Below are positions 17,108 through 26,302 of a stretch of DNA of 58,454 nt, in pieces. The notes below the pieces were generated by a model. The model had not been told where the DNA came from. It did not search any database and saw nothing but the letters and a program-made list of their open reading frames with translations. Positions within the stretch are counted from its first letter, which is position 1. Each line of letters begins with the position of its first letter. Source of the stretch: Streptomyces sp. NRRL F-5123 (GTDB lineage: Bacteria > Actinomycetota > Actinomycetes > Streptomycetales > Streptomycetaceae). The stretch is from contig NZ_JOHY01000046.1 of the NCBI RefSeq assembly GCF_000721495.1, forward strand, positions 1 through 58,454, given 5' to 3'. The position numbers and the translations under genes were made by a program.

Positions 17108-17389
17108 TCAGGCGCCGCCCCCGCGCCGCGGGTCGTACTTGCGGCGGCGCAGCCCCGCCTGCGTGAGGCGGCGGACCAGTTCCTTGCTGCCGATCTCCAC
17201 CGCGCCCAGCGTCACCGCGTCCGGGTAGCGCTCGGCGGGGATGTCGTAGTGGTCCCGCTCGAACGCGCGCGGCGGGGCGCCGAGCCGGGCCGCGAAGGCG
17301 TGCAGTTCGTCGTACGAGACGTCGCTCACCAGGTGGGACCACATCCGGCCGTGGCCCGGCCACGTCGGAGGGTCGAGGTACACGGTCAC
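17108..17389 (-). CDS. DUF4031 domain protein
   Basis: 93 residues from GTG 17389. The DUF4031 signature is present: VYLDPPTWPGHGRMWSHLVSD at the start (given here in two pieces: VYLDPPTWPG, HGRMWSHLVSD), then ELHAFAARLG and FERDHYDIP with a basic C-terminus (RRRKYDPRR). Function unknown. Its GTG overlaps the TGA of the upstream gene as GTGA (17386-17389), so the two are translationally coupled. Confidence 0.8.
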   Translation of the reverse strand: MTVYLDPPTWPGHGRMWSHLVSDVSYDELHAFAARLGAPPRAFERDHYDIPAERYPDAVTLGAVEIGSKELVRRLTQAGLRRRKYDPRRGGGA

Positions 17390-17754
17390 GGCTGCGGCCC
17401 CGCCGCACGCGGCCCCAGCTCGCCGACCGGCGCGATCGCCTCGCGGCGCACCTCGCACACCCAGACCGGGTCGGGGCCGAGCTCCGGCTCGACCGCGAGC
17501 GCGTGCGGGTCGTCGCAGTACGGGCACAGCGGCCAGCGGCCGTACGACTCCAGCAGCGCGTCCTGCACGTCCTGGGCGACCAGGCCCGGGACGAAGTCGG
17601 CGCCGTCCGGCCACTTGCCCACCCACCAGCGGCGCTCGGCGACCGCCTCCTCCACGAGCGAGACGATCGCGGGACCGGTCACCTCCCGCGCCCCCAGATC
17701 CGCGAGGACGCGGGCGCGAGCCTCGTGCAACGCCGCTTCCGCCGGGTCTTCCAT
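17386..17754 (-). CDS. Hypothetical protein coupled to DUF4031
   Basis: 122 residues from ATG 17754; another ATG three codons upstream (17763) is equally possible. It has an N-terminal helix (PAEAALHEARARVLADL), a tryptophan motif RRWWVGKWPDGADFVPGL, and near the end CPYCDDPHALAVEPE with a later WVCEV. The three cysteines could form a small zinc site. I do not recognise the family beyond actinobacterial conservation. Its four-base overlap with DUF4031 suggests joint function. Confidence 0.65.
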   Translation of the reverse strand: MEDPAEAALHEARARVLADLGAREVTGPAIVSLVEEAVAERRWWVGKWPDGADFVPGLVAQDVQDALLESYGRWPLCPYCDDPHALAVEPELGPDPVWVCEVRREAIAPVGELGPRAAGPQP

Positions 17755-17859
17755 GAGCCCCATTATCCCTTGCCGGTGAGGACCCCGCGGCCCTGGCCGG
17801 CCCGGCGGCGCGGCCGCCCCCCGGCGAAAACGGATGGCCCCCGGCAGCGGGAGCTTCCT

Positions 17860-18435
17860 ATGCTCGCGGACATGGACACCCCCCATCTCCTCAACGTCGT
17901 CGACGTCGAGGCGACGTGCTGGGAGGGGCAGCCGCCCGCCGGGCAGGTCAGCGAGATCATCGAGATCGGCCTCACCGTGGTGGACCTGCGCACCCGCACC
18001 CGGCGGGCGAAGCACCGGCTGCTGGTGCGGCCGGACCGCTCGCGCGTGAGCGCCTTCTGCACGGAGCTGACGGGGCTGACGCAGGACGAGGTGGACGGCG
18101 GCACCGGCTTCGCCGAGGCCTGCCGCGTGCTCGCGGCCGAGCACCGCGCGGCCGTGCTGCCCTGGGCGAGCTGGGGGGATTACGACCGCAACCAGTTCAC
18201 GCGGCAGTGCCGCCGCACCGGCACGCCGTATCCCTTCGGGAGCGCGCACACCAACGCGAAGACCGCCTTCACCGCTGCGTACGGGCTGCGGCGCAGGCCG
18301 GGGATGGCGCAGGCGCTGGAGGTCGCGGGGCTGCCGCTGGAGGGGCGGCACCACCGGGGGGACGACGACGCCTGGAACATCGCCGCACTCGTGCTGGACC
18401 TGGCCGCCCGCGGGGACTGGCCCGCCCCCGGGTGA
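17860..18435 (+). CDS. DEDDh 3'-5' exonuclease (RNase T/KapD-like)
   Basis: 191 residues from ATG 17860, which has GGGAG about 7 bases upstream; ATG 17872 is an alternative. ExoI/II/III motifs are complete: VVDVEATCW (Asp and Glu), the WASWGDYDRNQF segment, and HHRGDDDAWNIAAL, giving the DEDDh acidic residues and catalytic His. The short single-domain form resembles KapD/ERI-1-type exonucleases acting on RNA or DNA ends. The true substrate is unknown. It is divergent from the DUF4031 pair. Confidence 0.85.
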   Translation: MLADMDTPHLLNVVDVEATCWEGQPPAGQVSEIIEIGLTVVDLRTRTRRAKHRLLVRPDRSRVSAFCTELTGLTQDEVDGGTGFAEACRVLAAEHRAAVLPWASWGDYDRNQFTRQCRRTGTPYPFGSAHTNAKTAFTAAYGLRRRPGMAQALEVAGLPLEGRHHRGDDDAWNIAALVLDLAARGDWPAPG

Positions 18436-18455
18436 GCCGCGGCGCCGGCCACGGC

Positions 18456-18487
18456 TTGACGGCCCGATGGCGTGAAAATACCTTTCA
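18456..18487 (+). promoter_or_regulatory. Promoter and probable RpiR/MurR operator
   Basis: -35 TTGACG at 18456-18461, a 17-base spacer, and -10 TACCTT at 18479-18484. The inverted repeat TGAAAATACCTTTCA (arms TGAAA and TTTCA, 18473-18487) covers the -10 box, a position that fits autorepression by the regulator encoded directly downstream. Confidence 0.6.
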
Positions 18488-18491
18488 TAGA

Positions 18492-19460
18492 GTGACCCAC
18501 AGCGTGAAGGAAAATTTCCCGCCGGGTGTCCGCCCGCTGCGCGGCAGCCCGGACGCGCCCGTCATACCCGTCACGCCCCCCGACCCGGGGGCGCTCGCCG
18601 CCAAGGTCCGTACGCTCGCCCCGTCCATGACGCGCTCCATGCAGCGCGTCGCGGAGGCCGTCGCGGGCGATCCGGCCGGCTGCGCCCAGCAGACCGTCAC
18701 CGCCCTCGCGATCCGCACGGGCACCAGCGAGGCCACCGTCGTCCGCACCGCCCGGCTGCTCGGCTACCCGGGCTACCGGGATCTGCGGCTCGCCCTGGCC
18801 GCGCTCGCCGCCCAGCAGGCGGCCGGGGTGCCGCCGGCCGTGACGGCGGACATCGCGGTGGACGACCCGCTGCCCGACGTCGTCGCCAAACTCGCCCTGG
18901 AGGAGCAGCAGACCCTCGCCGACACCGCCGCCCAGCTGGACATGGCCCAACTGGAGGCCGCCGTCGCCGCGTTGGCGGGAGCCCGGCGGATCGACGTGTA
19001 CGGCACGGCCGCCTCCGGGCTGGTCGGGCAGGACCTGGCGCAGAAGCTGCTGCGCATCGGGCTGATCGCGCAGGCGCACACCGACCCCCATCTGGCGGTC
19101 ACCAACGCCGTCCAACTCCGGCCGGGCGACGTCGCCGTGGCCATCACCCACTCCGGCAGCACGCACGACGTGATCGATCCGCTGCGGGCCGCCTTCGACC
19201 GCGGCGCGACGACGATCGCGGTGTCGGGCCGTCCGGACGGTCCGGTCACGCAGTGGGCGGACGTCGTGCTGACCACGTCCTGCTCCCGCGAGAGCGAGCT
19301 GCGGCCCGCCGCGATGTCCAGCCGGACGAGCCAACTCCTCGTCGTCGACTGCCTGTTCGTGGGCGTCGCACAGCGGACGTACGAGACCGCGGCCCCCGCG
19401 CTCGCCGCCTCCTACGAGGCCCTCGCCCACCGCCACCGACCCCGACCGAGCCGCGGCTGA
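18492..19460 (+). CDS. RpiR/MurR-family sugar-phosphate-sensing regulator
   Basis: 322 residues from GTG 18492. The N-terminal HTH domain (about 30-110) shows MQRVAEAVAGDP, TVTALAIRTGTSEATVVRTARLLGYPGYRDLRLAL. The C-terminal SIS domain (about 150-300) has RIDVYGTAASGLVGQDL and GDVAVAITHSGSTHDVID, the sugar-phosphate binding loop. The murQ gene lies downstream on the same strand, so the ligand is probably MurNAc-6-phosphate or a related sugar phosphate. A GTG four codons later (18504) is an alternative start. The operator-like repeat just upstream suggests autoregulation. Confidence 0.87.
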   Translation: MTHSVKENFPPGVRPLRGSPDAPVIPVTPPDPGALAAKVRTLAPSMTRSMQRVAEAVAGDPAGCAQQTVTALAIRTGTSEATVVRTARLLGYPGYRDLRLALAALAAQQAAGVPPAVTADIAVDDPLPDVVAKLALEEQQTLADTAAQLDMAQLEAAVAALAGARRIDVYGTAASGLVGQDLAQKLLRIGLIAQAHTDPHLAVTNAVQLRPGDVAVAITHSGSTHDVIDPLRAAFDRGATTIAVSGRPDGPVTQWADVVLTTSCSRESELRPAAMSSRTSQLLVVDCLFVGVAQRTYETAAPALAASYEALAHRHRPRPSRG

Positions 19461-19685
19461 CCCCGACCGGCCCGAACCCCCGCACGCGGCCGGTCAGGCC
19501 GCGAACCGCCGGGCCCCGCACGGGACATGCGGGCGCCCGGACAGTCCCCGCACGCCCCCACCAGCCTCCGCCGGGCCCGCGCCGGGACGGGCGGACCGCC
19601 CGACGCCATAACCGGTCATTGCCTGACATACTGCACCAAGCCCCCTTCTGCGGCCCCACCCGCCGAGCCGACCCCTGCGAGAAGG

Positions 19686-20633
19686 ATGAACGAGCCGCAT
19701 ATGCCCCAGTACACCGAGCTGCGTCGCGAACTGGACACGCTGACCACCGAGGCCTTCCGGCCGGAGCTCGCCGAGATCGACCGCATGACGACGCTGGAGA
19801 TCGCCCGCACGATGAACGGTGAGGACGCCACCGTTCCGGCCGCCGTCGCCGCCCAGCTGCCCGCCGTCGCCGCCGCGATCGACGGCATCGCCGCCCGGAT
19901 GTCGCGCGGCGGCCGGCTCGTCTACGCGGGCGCCGGGACCGCCGGGCGGCTCGGCGTGCTGGACGCCAGCGAGTGCCCGCCGACCTTCAACACCACGCCC
20001 GGCGGGGAGGTGGTGGGGCTCATCGCGGGCGGGCCGTCCGCGATGGTCACCTCGGTCGAGGGCGCCGAGGACAGCAAGGAGCTGGCCGCGCGCGACCTGG
20101 ACGCGCTCGGGCTGACCGCCGCCGACTCCGTCGTGGGGGTCTCGGCCTCCGGGCGCACCCCGTACGCGCTGGGCGCGGTCGAGCACGCCCGGGCGCTCGG
20201 GGCGCTCACGGTGGGCCTCGCGTGCAACGCGGGGTCGCCGCTCGCGGCCGCCGCCGAGCACGGCATCGAGGTCGTCGTCGGACCCGAACTCCTCACCGGC
20301 TCCACCCGGTTGAAGTCCGGCACCGCGCAGAAGCTGGTCCTCAACATGCTCTCGACGATCACCATGATCCGGCTGGGCAAGACGTACGGGAATCTGATGG
20401 TGGACGTCCGCGCGTCCAACGAGAAGCTGCGCGCGCGCTCGCGCCGTATCGTCTCGCTCGCCACCGGCGCGGACGACGCGGCGATCGAGGACGCCCTCAC
20501 CGCGACCGACGGCGAGGTCAAGCCCGCCATCCTGACCCTGCTCGCCCGCGTGGACGCCCCGACCGCGGACCGGCTGCTGCGGGAGTCCGACGGCCATCTG
20601 CGCGAGGCCCTGGAGTCGGCCCGGCCCGTGTAA
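19686..20633 (+). CDS. murQ: N-acetylmuramic acid 6-phosphate etherase
   Basis: 315 residues. MurQ cleaves the lactyl ether of MurNAc-6-P to GlcNAc-6-P, feeding wall sugars to NagA. Seen: the SIS domain GGRLVYAGAGTAGRLGVLDA, ECPPTFNTTP and the catalytic glutamate in SVEGAEDSKELAARDL, then SGRTPYALGAVEHA and MLSTITMIRLGKTYGNLMVDV. ATG 19686 directly abuts GAGAAGG, leaving almost no spacing; ATG 19701 five codons later would have a better, longer spacing, so the start is uncertain. The 225-bp gap after the RpiR gene may hold its own promoter. Downstream is a shared hairpin terminator. Confidence 0.93.
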   Translation: MNEPHMPQYTELRRELDTLTTEAFRPELAEIDRMTTLEIARTMNGEDATVPAAVAAQLPAVAAAIDGIAARMSRGGRLVYAGAGTAGRLGVLDASECPPTFNTTPGGEVVGLIAGGPSAMVTSVEGAEDSKELAARDLDALGLTAADSVVGVSASGRTPYALGAVEHARALGALTVGLACNAGSPLAAAAEHGIEVVVGPELLTGSTRLKSGTAQKLVLNMLSTITMIRLGKTYGNLMVDVRASNEKLRARSRRIVSLATGADDAAIEDALTATDGEVKPAILTLLARVDAPTADRLLRESDGHLREALESARPV

Positions 20634-20665
20634 CGGCCCGCGACGGAGCGCCCGCCCGCAGAACG

Positions 20666-20710
20666 GAAGCGGCGCCCGCCCCCGAGCGATCGGGGAGCGG
20701 GCGCCGCTTC
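20666..20710. terminator. Bidirectional terminator between murQ and groL
   Basis: 14-bp perfect arms GAAGCGGCGCCCGC (20666-20679) and its complement (20697-20710), with a second inner G/C pairing in the loop. It lies between convergent genes. Confidence 0.85.
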
Positions 20711-20741
20711 GTGCGTGCAGGACGGATGATCCCTGAGGGGA

Positions 20742-22487
<1,746 letters not shown>

Positions 22488-22504
22488 TCACCGACCCGGT
22501 CCAA

Positions 22505-22531
22505 GTGGCACTCTCACGCGCAGAGTGCTAA
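22505..22531 (-). promoter_or_regulatory. CIRCE element 1 (HrcA operator)
   Basis: Plus strand: GTGGCACTC, nine bases, GAGTGCTAA. It differs from the CIRCE consensus TTAGCACTC-N9-GAGTGCTAA at two bases of one arm. It lies 141 bp upstream of the groL start. Confidence 0.9.
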
Positions 22532-22540
22532 CGCCAATGA

Positions 22541-22567
22541 TTAGCACTCTCCCCTGCCGAGTGCAAG
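22541..22567 (-). promoter_or_regulatory. CIRCE element 2 (HrcA operator)
   Basis: Plus strand: TTAGCACTC, nine bases, GAGTGCAAG. One arm is perfect. It is separated from element 1 by nine bases, so the two 27-bp operators repeat every 36 bp. Confidence 0.88.
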
Positions 22568-22610
22568 CGCCCCCACGGACGGGGCACCCCTGCGAGGGGC
22601 CTCAACGGCG

Positions 22611-22641
22611 AAAGGGCCACCCCGTGCGGGGGTGGCCCTTC
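22611..22641 (-). terminator. Terminator of the cold-shock gene
   Basis: Hairpin with arms AAGGGCCACCCC and GGGGTGGCCCTT around a short G/C loop, followed on the minus strand by CCCTTTCG. It separates csp from the groL promoter region. Confidence 0.8.
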
Positions 22642-22678
22642 CTGGCGTCGCGTCGGTGGCCGAACGCGCCCGTGCCGA

Positions 22679-22882
22679 TCAGGCGGCCACGCGGACCATG
22701 TCCGCCTGCGGCCCCTTCTGACCCTGCGAGATCTCGAACTCGACTCGCTGGCCTTCTTCGAGGGTGCGGTAGCCGTCCATCTGTATCGCGCTGTAGTGGA
22801 CGAAGACATCCGCACCACCGTCGACCGCGATGAAGCCGTAGCCCTTCTCCGCGTTGAACCACTTGACGGTGCCCTGAGCCAT
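22679..22882 (-). CDS. Cold-shock protein, CspA family
   Basis: 67 residues, a single cold-shock domain. [20 protein letters not shown] contains RNP1 (KGYGFIAV, 13-20) and VFVHYSAI gives RNP2. It binds single-stranded RNA/DNA and serves as an RNA chaperone. RBS GGGGAGTTAGGA precedes the ATG. The leader region upstream is long and AT-rich for this genome, as is usual for strongly expressed csp genes. It is monocistronic, between its own terminator and the metO end. Confidence 0.95.
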   Translation of the reverse strand: MAQGTVKWFNAEKGYGFIAVDGGADVFVHYSAIQMDGYRTLEEGQRVEFEISQGQKGPQADMVRVAA

Positions 22883-23314
22883 TCCTAACTCCCCTATTAC
22901 TGGCCCTATCGCGGCCCCGCGCTCCGCGGGTCCGGGTCAGACCTCACCCCCGTGGGGGTGTGCGCCGGAACGCGTCGACCGCGGCTGAATGTATCTGCAC
23001 GGATGCCGTCCGCAACAGGTCAATTGGACGAGAATTCTTGGCGCGACGCATCCGAAATACCCCAGGAAGAAACGATAATGTGGGGCAATACGGACCGGAC
23101 ACAGCGGACATAGCACGCTTATCTCTTGTGAATTTGCCGATAAATCGGCGCTACGACTTCGCGCCGCACATGAGGGCGCCCCACCCGGGGCGAAAGCAGT
23201 TCCCGGATGGGGCGGGGTTTAAACGTCGAAGCTTCTGCGTATTCTCGTCAGTTCCGTGACGCTACCGGATCAAGCTCTCGCTCACGCTCGGTATCCGGCG
23301 CCGGGTATCCGCTA
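22883..23314. promoter_or_regulatory. csp upstream region, AT-rich
   Basis: A 432-bp gap, clearly lower in GC than its surroundings between about 22990 and 23280. It contains the perfect palindrome GCCGAT-AA-ATCGGC at 23136-23149. It must hold the csp promoter on the minus strand. A 99-codon forward frame at 22960-23259 has no RBS, unusual composition and no recognisable motif, so I do not call a gene. Confidence 0.4.
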
Positions 23315-23590
23315 TCAGCCGCCGGCGACCGCGGGAATGATCGACACGCTGGCGCCGTCCGGCACCGCGGTGGCGAGTCCGTCGGAAAACCGTACATCGT
23401 CGTCGTTGACATAGACGTTCACGAAACGCCGGAGCTTTCCGGTGTCGTCGAGAACCCGGGCGGAAATACCCGCATGATTCTTTTCCAGCGACTCGATGAC
23501 CTCGCCGAGCGTCGCGCCCTCGGCGGGCACCTCGGCCTGGCCCCCGGTGTACGTGCGGAGGATCGTGGGGATGCGGACGGAAGCACTCAT
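23315..23590 (-). CDS. metO: MoaD/ThiS-like sulfur carrier (MetO-type)
   Basis: 91 residues with a ubiquitin-like fold: SVRIPTILRTYTGGQAEVP, LGEVIESLEKNH, RFVNVYVNDDDVRF and the C-terminal di-glycine in SIIPAVAGG that is adenylated and thiocarboxylated. Its ATG overlaps the stop of the upstream PLP-enzyme gene (ATGA, 23587-23590), so the two are made together. As I recall, recent work in Streptomyces described exactly such a pair (MetM, MetO), in which the carrier donates sulfur to make homocysteine from O-phosphohomoserine. The name rests on that and on the riboswitch; CysO is the alternative. Confidence 0.75.
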   Translation of the reverse strand: MSASVRIPTILRTYTGGQAEVPAEGATLGEVIESLEKNHAGISARVLDDTGKLRRFVNVYVNDDDVRFSDGLATAVPDGASVSIIPAVAGG

Positions 23591-24885
23591 GCGAGTCCAG
23601 CCTCTCGGAAGGCGGCAAGGGAGGGGGCGATGGTCGCGGTCGGCCCGGTGGTCGGGGAGACGGCGTCCAGGGTCTTCAGGCCGTCGCCGGTGTTCAGCAC
23701 GACGGTCTCGGCGGCCGGGTCGAGCTGCCCGGTCTCGATCAGCTTCTTCAGCACGCCGACGGTCACCCCGCCCGCCGTCTCGGCGAAGATGCCCTCGGTG
23801 CGGGAGAGCAGCTTGATGGCGTCCACGATCTGCTCGTCGTCGACGTCCTCGATCGCGCCGCCGGTGCGCCGGGCGATGTCCAGGACGTACGGGCCGTCCG
23901 CGGGGTTGCCGATCGCCAGCGACTTGGCGATGGTGTCGGGCTTGACCGGGCGCACGACGTCGTGGCCGGCCTTGAAGGCCGCCGAGACCGGCGAGCAGCC
24001 CTCGGCCTGGGCGCCGAAGATCTTGTAGGGCTTGTCCTCGACCAGGCCGAGCGCGATGAGCTCCTTGAGGCCCTTGTCGATCTTGGTGAGCTGCGAGCCC
24101 GAGGCGATCGGGATGACCAGGTTGTCCGGCAGCCGCCAGCCGAGCTGCTCGGCGATCTCGTACGCCAGCGTCTTGGAGCCCTCGCCGTAGTACGGGCGCA
24201 GGTTGACGTTGACGAAGCCCCAGCCCTCGCCGGCCGGGTCGCCGATCAGCTCCGAGCAGAAGCGGTTCACGTCGTCGTACGTGCCCTTGATCGCGACCAG
24301 GTCGCCGCCGTAGACCGCGGCCATCACGACCTTGCCCTGCTCCAGGTCGTCCGGGATGAAGACGCAGGAGCGGAAGCCGGCCCGCGCCGCGGCCGCGCCG
24401 ACCGCGCCCGCCAGGTTGCCGGTCGAGGAGCAGGACAGCGTCGTGAGGCCGAAGGTGCGGGCCGCCTCCAGCGCGATGGCGACGACCCGGTCCTTGAACG
24501 AGTGCGTCGGGTTGCCGGAGTCGTCCTTGACGTACAGGCCGCCGGTGACGCCCAGCTCGCGGGCCAGGTTGTCGGCCTTGACGAGCTTGGTCCAGCCGGG
24601 GTTCAGGTTCTGCTTCGCAGTCACGTCCGCCGGGACGGGCAGCAGCGGGGCGTAGCGCCAGATGTTCGCGGGGCCGGCCTCGATCTGCTTGCGCAGCCGC
24701 TCCGGATCGCCGGCCGGCAGCTCGTAGGCCACCTCCAGCGGCCCGAAACACTCCAGGCACGCGAAGACCGGGGTCAGGGGGTAGCGGGTGCCGCACTCCC
24801 GGCACGACAGCGCCACGGCGGGGCCGAAGGCGGCGTCCTGCGAGGCGTCCTGGGGGGTGGTGGTGGCGGTGTTCTGCACAGCCAT
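23587..24885 (-). CDS. metM: Threonine-synthase-fold PLP enzyme, probably homocysteine synthase MetM
   Basis: 432 residues from ATG 24885. An N-terminal zinc ribbon (C28, C31, C43, C46) is followed by a fold-type II PLP domain with the lysine K131 in DSGNPTHSFKDR, the substrate loop SCSSTGNLAGA and a Gly-rich ASGSQLTKIDKG segment. By similarity alone this is threonine synthase (ThrC). Two facts argue for methionine instead: a SAM-I riboswitch precedes it, and a sulfur-carrier gene overlaps its end. Both enzymes act on O-phosphohomoserine, so a switch of nucleophile from water to a thiocarboxylate is plausible. Residues that separate the two functions cannot be judged here. Confidence 0.8.
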   Translation of the reverse strand: MAVQNTATTTPQDASQDAAFGPAVALSCRECGTRYPLTPVFACLECFGPLEVAYELPAGDPERLRKQIEAGPANIWRYAPLLPVPADVTAKQNLNPGWTKLVKADNLARELGVTGGLYVKDDSGNPTHSFKDRVVAIALEAARTFGLTTLSCSSTGNLAGAVGAAAARAGFRSCVFIPDDLEQGKVVMAAVYGGDLVAIKGTYDDVNRFCSELIGDPAGEGWGFVNVNLRPYYGEGSKTLAYEIAEQLGWRLPDNLVIPIASGSQLTKIDKGLKELIALGLVEDKPYKIFGAQAEGCSPVSAAFKAGHDVVRPVKPDTIAKSLAIGNPADGPYVLDIARRTGGAIEDVDDEQIVDAIKLLSRTEGIFAETAGGVTVGVLKKLIETGQLDPAAETVVLNTGDGLKTLDAVSPTTGPTATIAPSLAAFREAGLA

Positions 24886-24904
24886 GGTGGCGAGGCCCTT
24901 TCTC

Positions 24905-25027
24905 CTCATCTTCCCCACGGCGTACGTCGCCGCGAGCCGGAATTGGCACCGTCCCCACCTGACCTCGCGGTCGGCGGGAGGGTTGCCGGGGCTTCAACGG
25001 GCCGTTCCCTCTGCCCCTCTGGATGAG
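24905..25027 (-). promoter_or_regulatory. SAM-I (S-box) riboswitch
   Basis: On the minus strand it opens with CTCATCCAGAGGGGCAGAGG, continues with CCCGTTGAAGCCCCGGCAACC, later has GACGGTGCCAATTCCGGC and closes with GAAGATGAG. These are the conserved S-box cores in order. The P1 arms are CTCATC (25022-25027) and GATGAG (24905-24910). The 3' P1 arm runs directly into the Shine-Dalgarno GAGGAGAAAGG of the gene starting at 24885, so ligand binding should block translation. Confidence 0.95.
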
Positions 25028-25196
25028 CGGTATGGCACCGGACGGCTGAGCCGGTCCGGGCGTTTGTGACACCGGTCGGCCCCGGCATGCGGGGCGGACG
25101 GGCGTTGTTCAAGACTGTATCCGACACCGGACACCGGTGAGATAGCCGTCCGTACCGCGAGATGCGTCACACACGGGACACACGGGAGCGCTGAAC

Positions 25197-26162
25197 GTGC
25201 TGGAAGAGGTCGAGCGCTGGCTCGCCACACGGTCCTGGTCCGCCGGCGAGCGGCCGCTCGACCTGCTGCTCGCCGCCAAACGGGCGGCGGGGCCGGCCGG
25301 CAGCGTGAGCGTGGTGCTGCCCGCGCGGGACGAGGAGGGCACGGTGGGCGCGATCGTCGCCGCCATCCGCCGCGACCTCATGGCGCCGGGGGCCGCGCTC
25401 GTGGACGAGCTGGTCGTCGTCGACTCCGGCTCCCGCGACCGTACGGCCGAGGCCGCGGCGGCGGCCGGGGCGACCGTCATCGCCCGCGACGACATCCTGC
25501 CGCGGCTGCCGGCGCTCCCCGGCAAGGGCGAGGTGCTGTGGCGCTCACTGCTCGTGACCAGCGGCGAGATCGTCTGCTTCGTCGACGCGGACCTGCGGGA
25601 GTTCGACTCCCGCTTCGTCAGCGGCATCGTCGGCCCGCTCCTCACCGAGCCCGGCGTCGACCTCGTCAAGGCGATGTACGACCGCCCGCTGGAGACCGGC
25701 GGCACGGTCGTCCCCGCGGGCGGCGGCCGCGTCACCGAACTCGTCGCCCGCCCGCTGCTCAACCTGCACTGGCCGCACCTGGCGGGCTTCGTCCAGCCCC
25801 TCGGCGGCGAGTACGCGGCACGGCGCTCGCTGCTGGAACGGCTCCCCTTCCCCGTCGGCTACGGGGTCGAGCTGGGCATGCTCGTCGACGCTCTCGCCCT
25901 GGTGGGGCTGGACGCGCTCGGGCAGGTGGACGTGGGCGTCCGGCACCACCGCCACCAGGACGGTGCGGCGCTGGGCCGCATGGCCGCGGCGATCTACCGC
26001 ACGGCGCACGTGCGGCTGGCCCGCGGGCCCCTCGTGCGGCCGCGCCTCACGCAGTACGACCGCGCGGCGTCCGGCTTCGTCCCCTCGACCCACGCGGTCG
26101 ACACGGAGGAGCGCCCCCCGATGCTCGCCGTCCCGGAGTACCGGCACCACCGCGCCGCGTAG
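25197..26162 (+). CDS. gpgS: Glucosyl-3-phosphoglycerate synthase
   Basis: 321 residues from GTG 25197. A GT-A fold transferase of family GT81: SVSVVLPARDEEGTVGAIV, ELVVVDSGSRDRTAEAA, CFVDADLREFD (DxD-like metal site) and FVQPLGGEYAARRS, GYGVELGMLVD. It makes glucosyl-3-phosphoglycerate, the precursor of glucosylglycerate and of methylglucose lipopolysaccharide in actinobacteria. The otsA and otsB genes follow, which suggests an osmolyte or glucoside block. It is divergent from metM. Confidence 0.9.
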   Translation: MLEEVERWLATRSWSAGERPLDLLLAAKRAAGPAGSVSVVLPARDEEGTVGAIVAAIRRDLMAPGAALVDELVVVDSGSRDRTAEAAAAAGATVIARDDILPRLPALPGKGEVLWRSLLVTSGEIVCFVDADLREFDSRFVSGIVGPLLTEPGVDLVKAMYDRPLETGGTVVPAGGGRVTELVARPLLNLHWPHLAGFVQPLGGEYAARRSLLERLPFPVGYGVELGMLVDALALVGLDALGQVDVGVRHHRHQDGAALGRMAAAIYRTAHVRLARGPLVRPRLTQYDRAASGFVPSTHAVDTEERPPMLAVPEYRHHRAA

Positions 26163-26302
26163 CCCCTGCGGGGCAGCGTCAGGGCGTGGGGAGGTTGCGC
26201 TTCCCGCGCGGGGTGCGCGTTTTTCAGGGGCGACGCTCACCCGGCGCGGTAGCGCCAAGCCCCTGATGTTTGAGGCGGTAGCCGTACGGCAAGGTACGCA
26301 GC

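Noticed and set aside
22960..23259. 99-codon forward frame in the csp upstream region
   Set aside because: No RBS, low coding character for this genome and no recognisable motif; it overlaps the csp promoter region.
26163..26302. Possible regulatory RNA before otsA
   Set aside because: Inverted G/C repeats and a GCCCCTGATGTTTGAGGC-like run are present but match no RNA class I can name.
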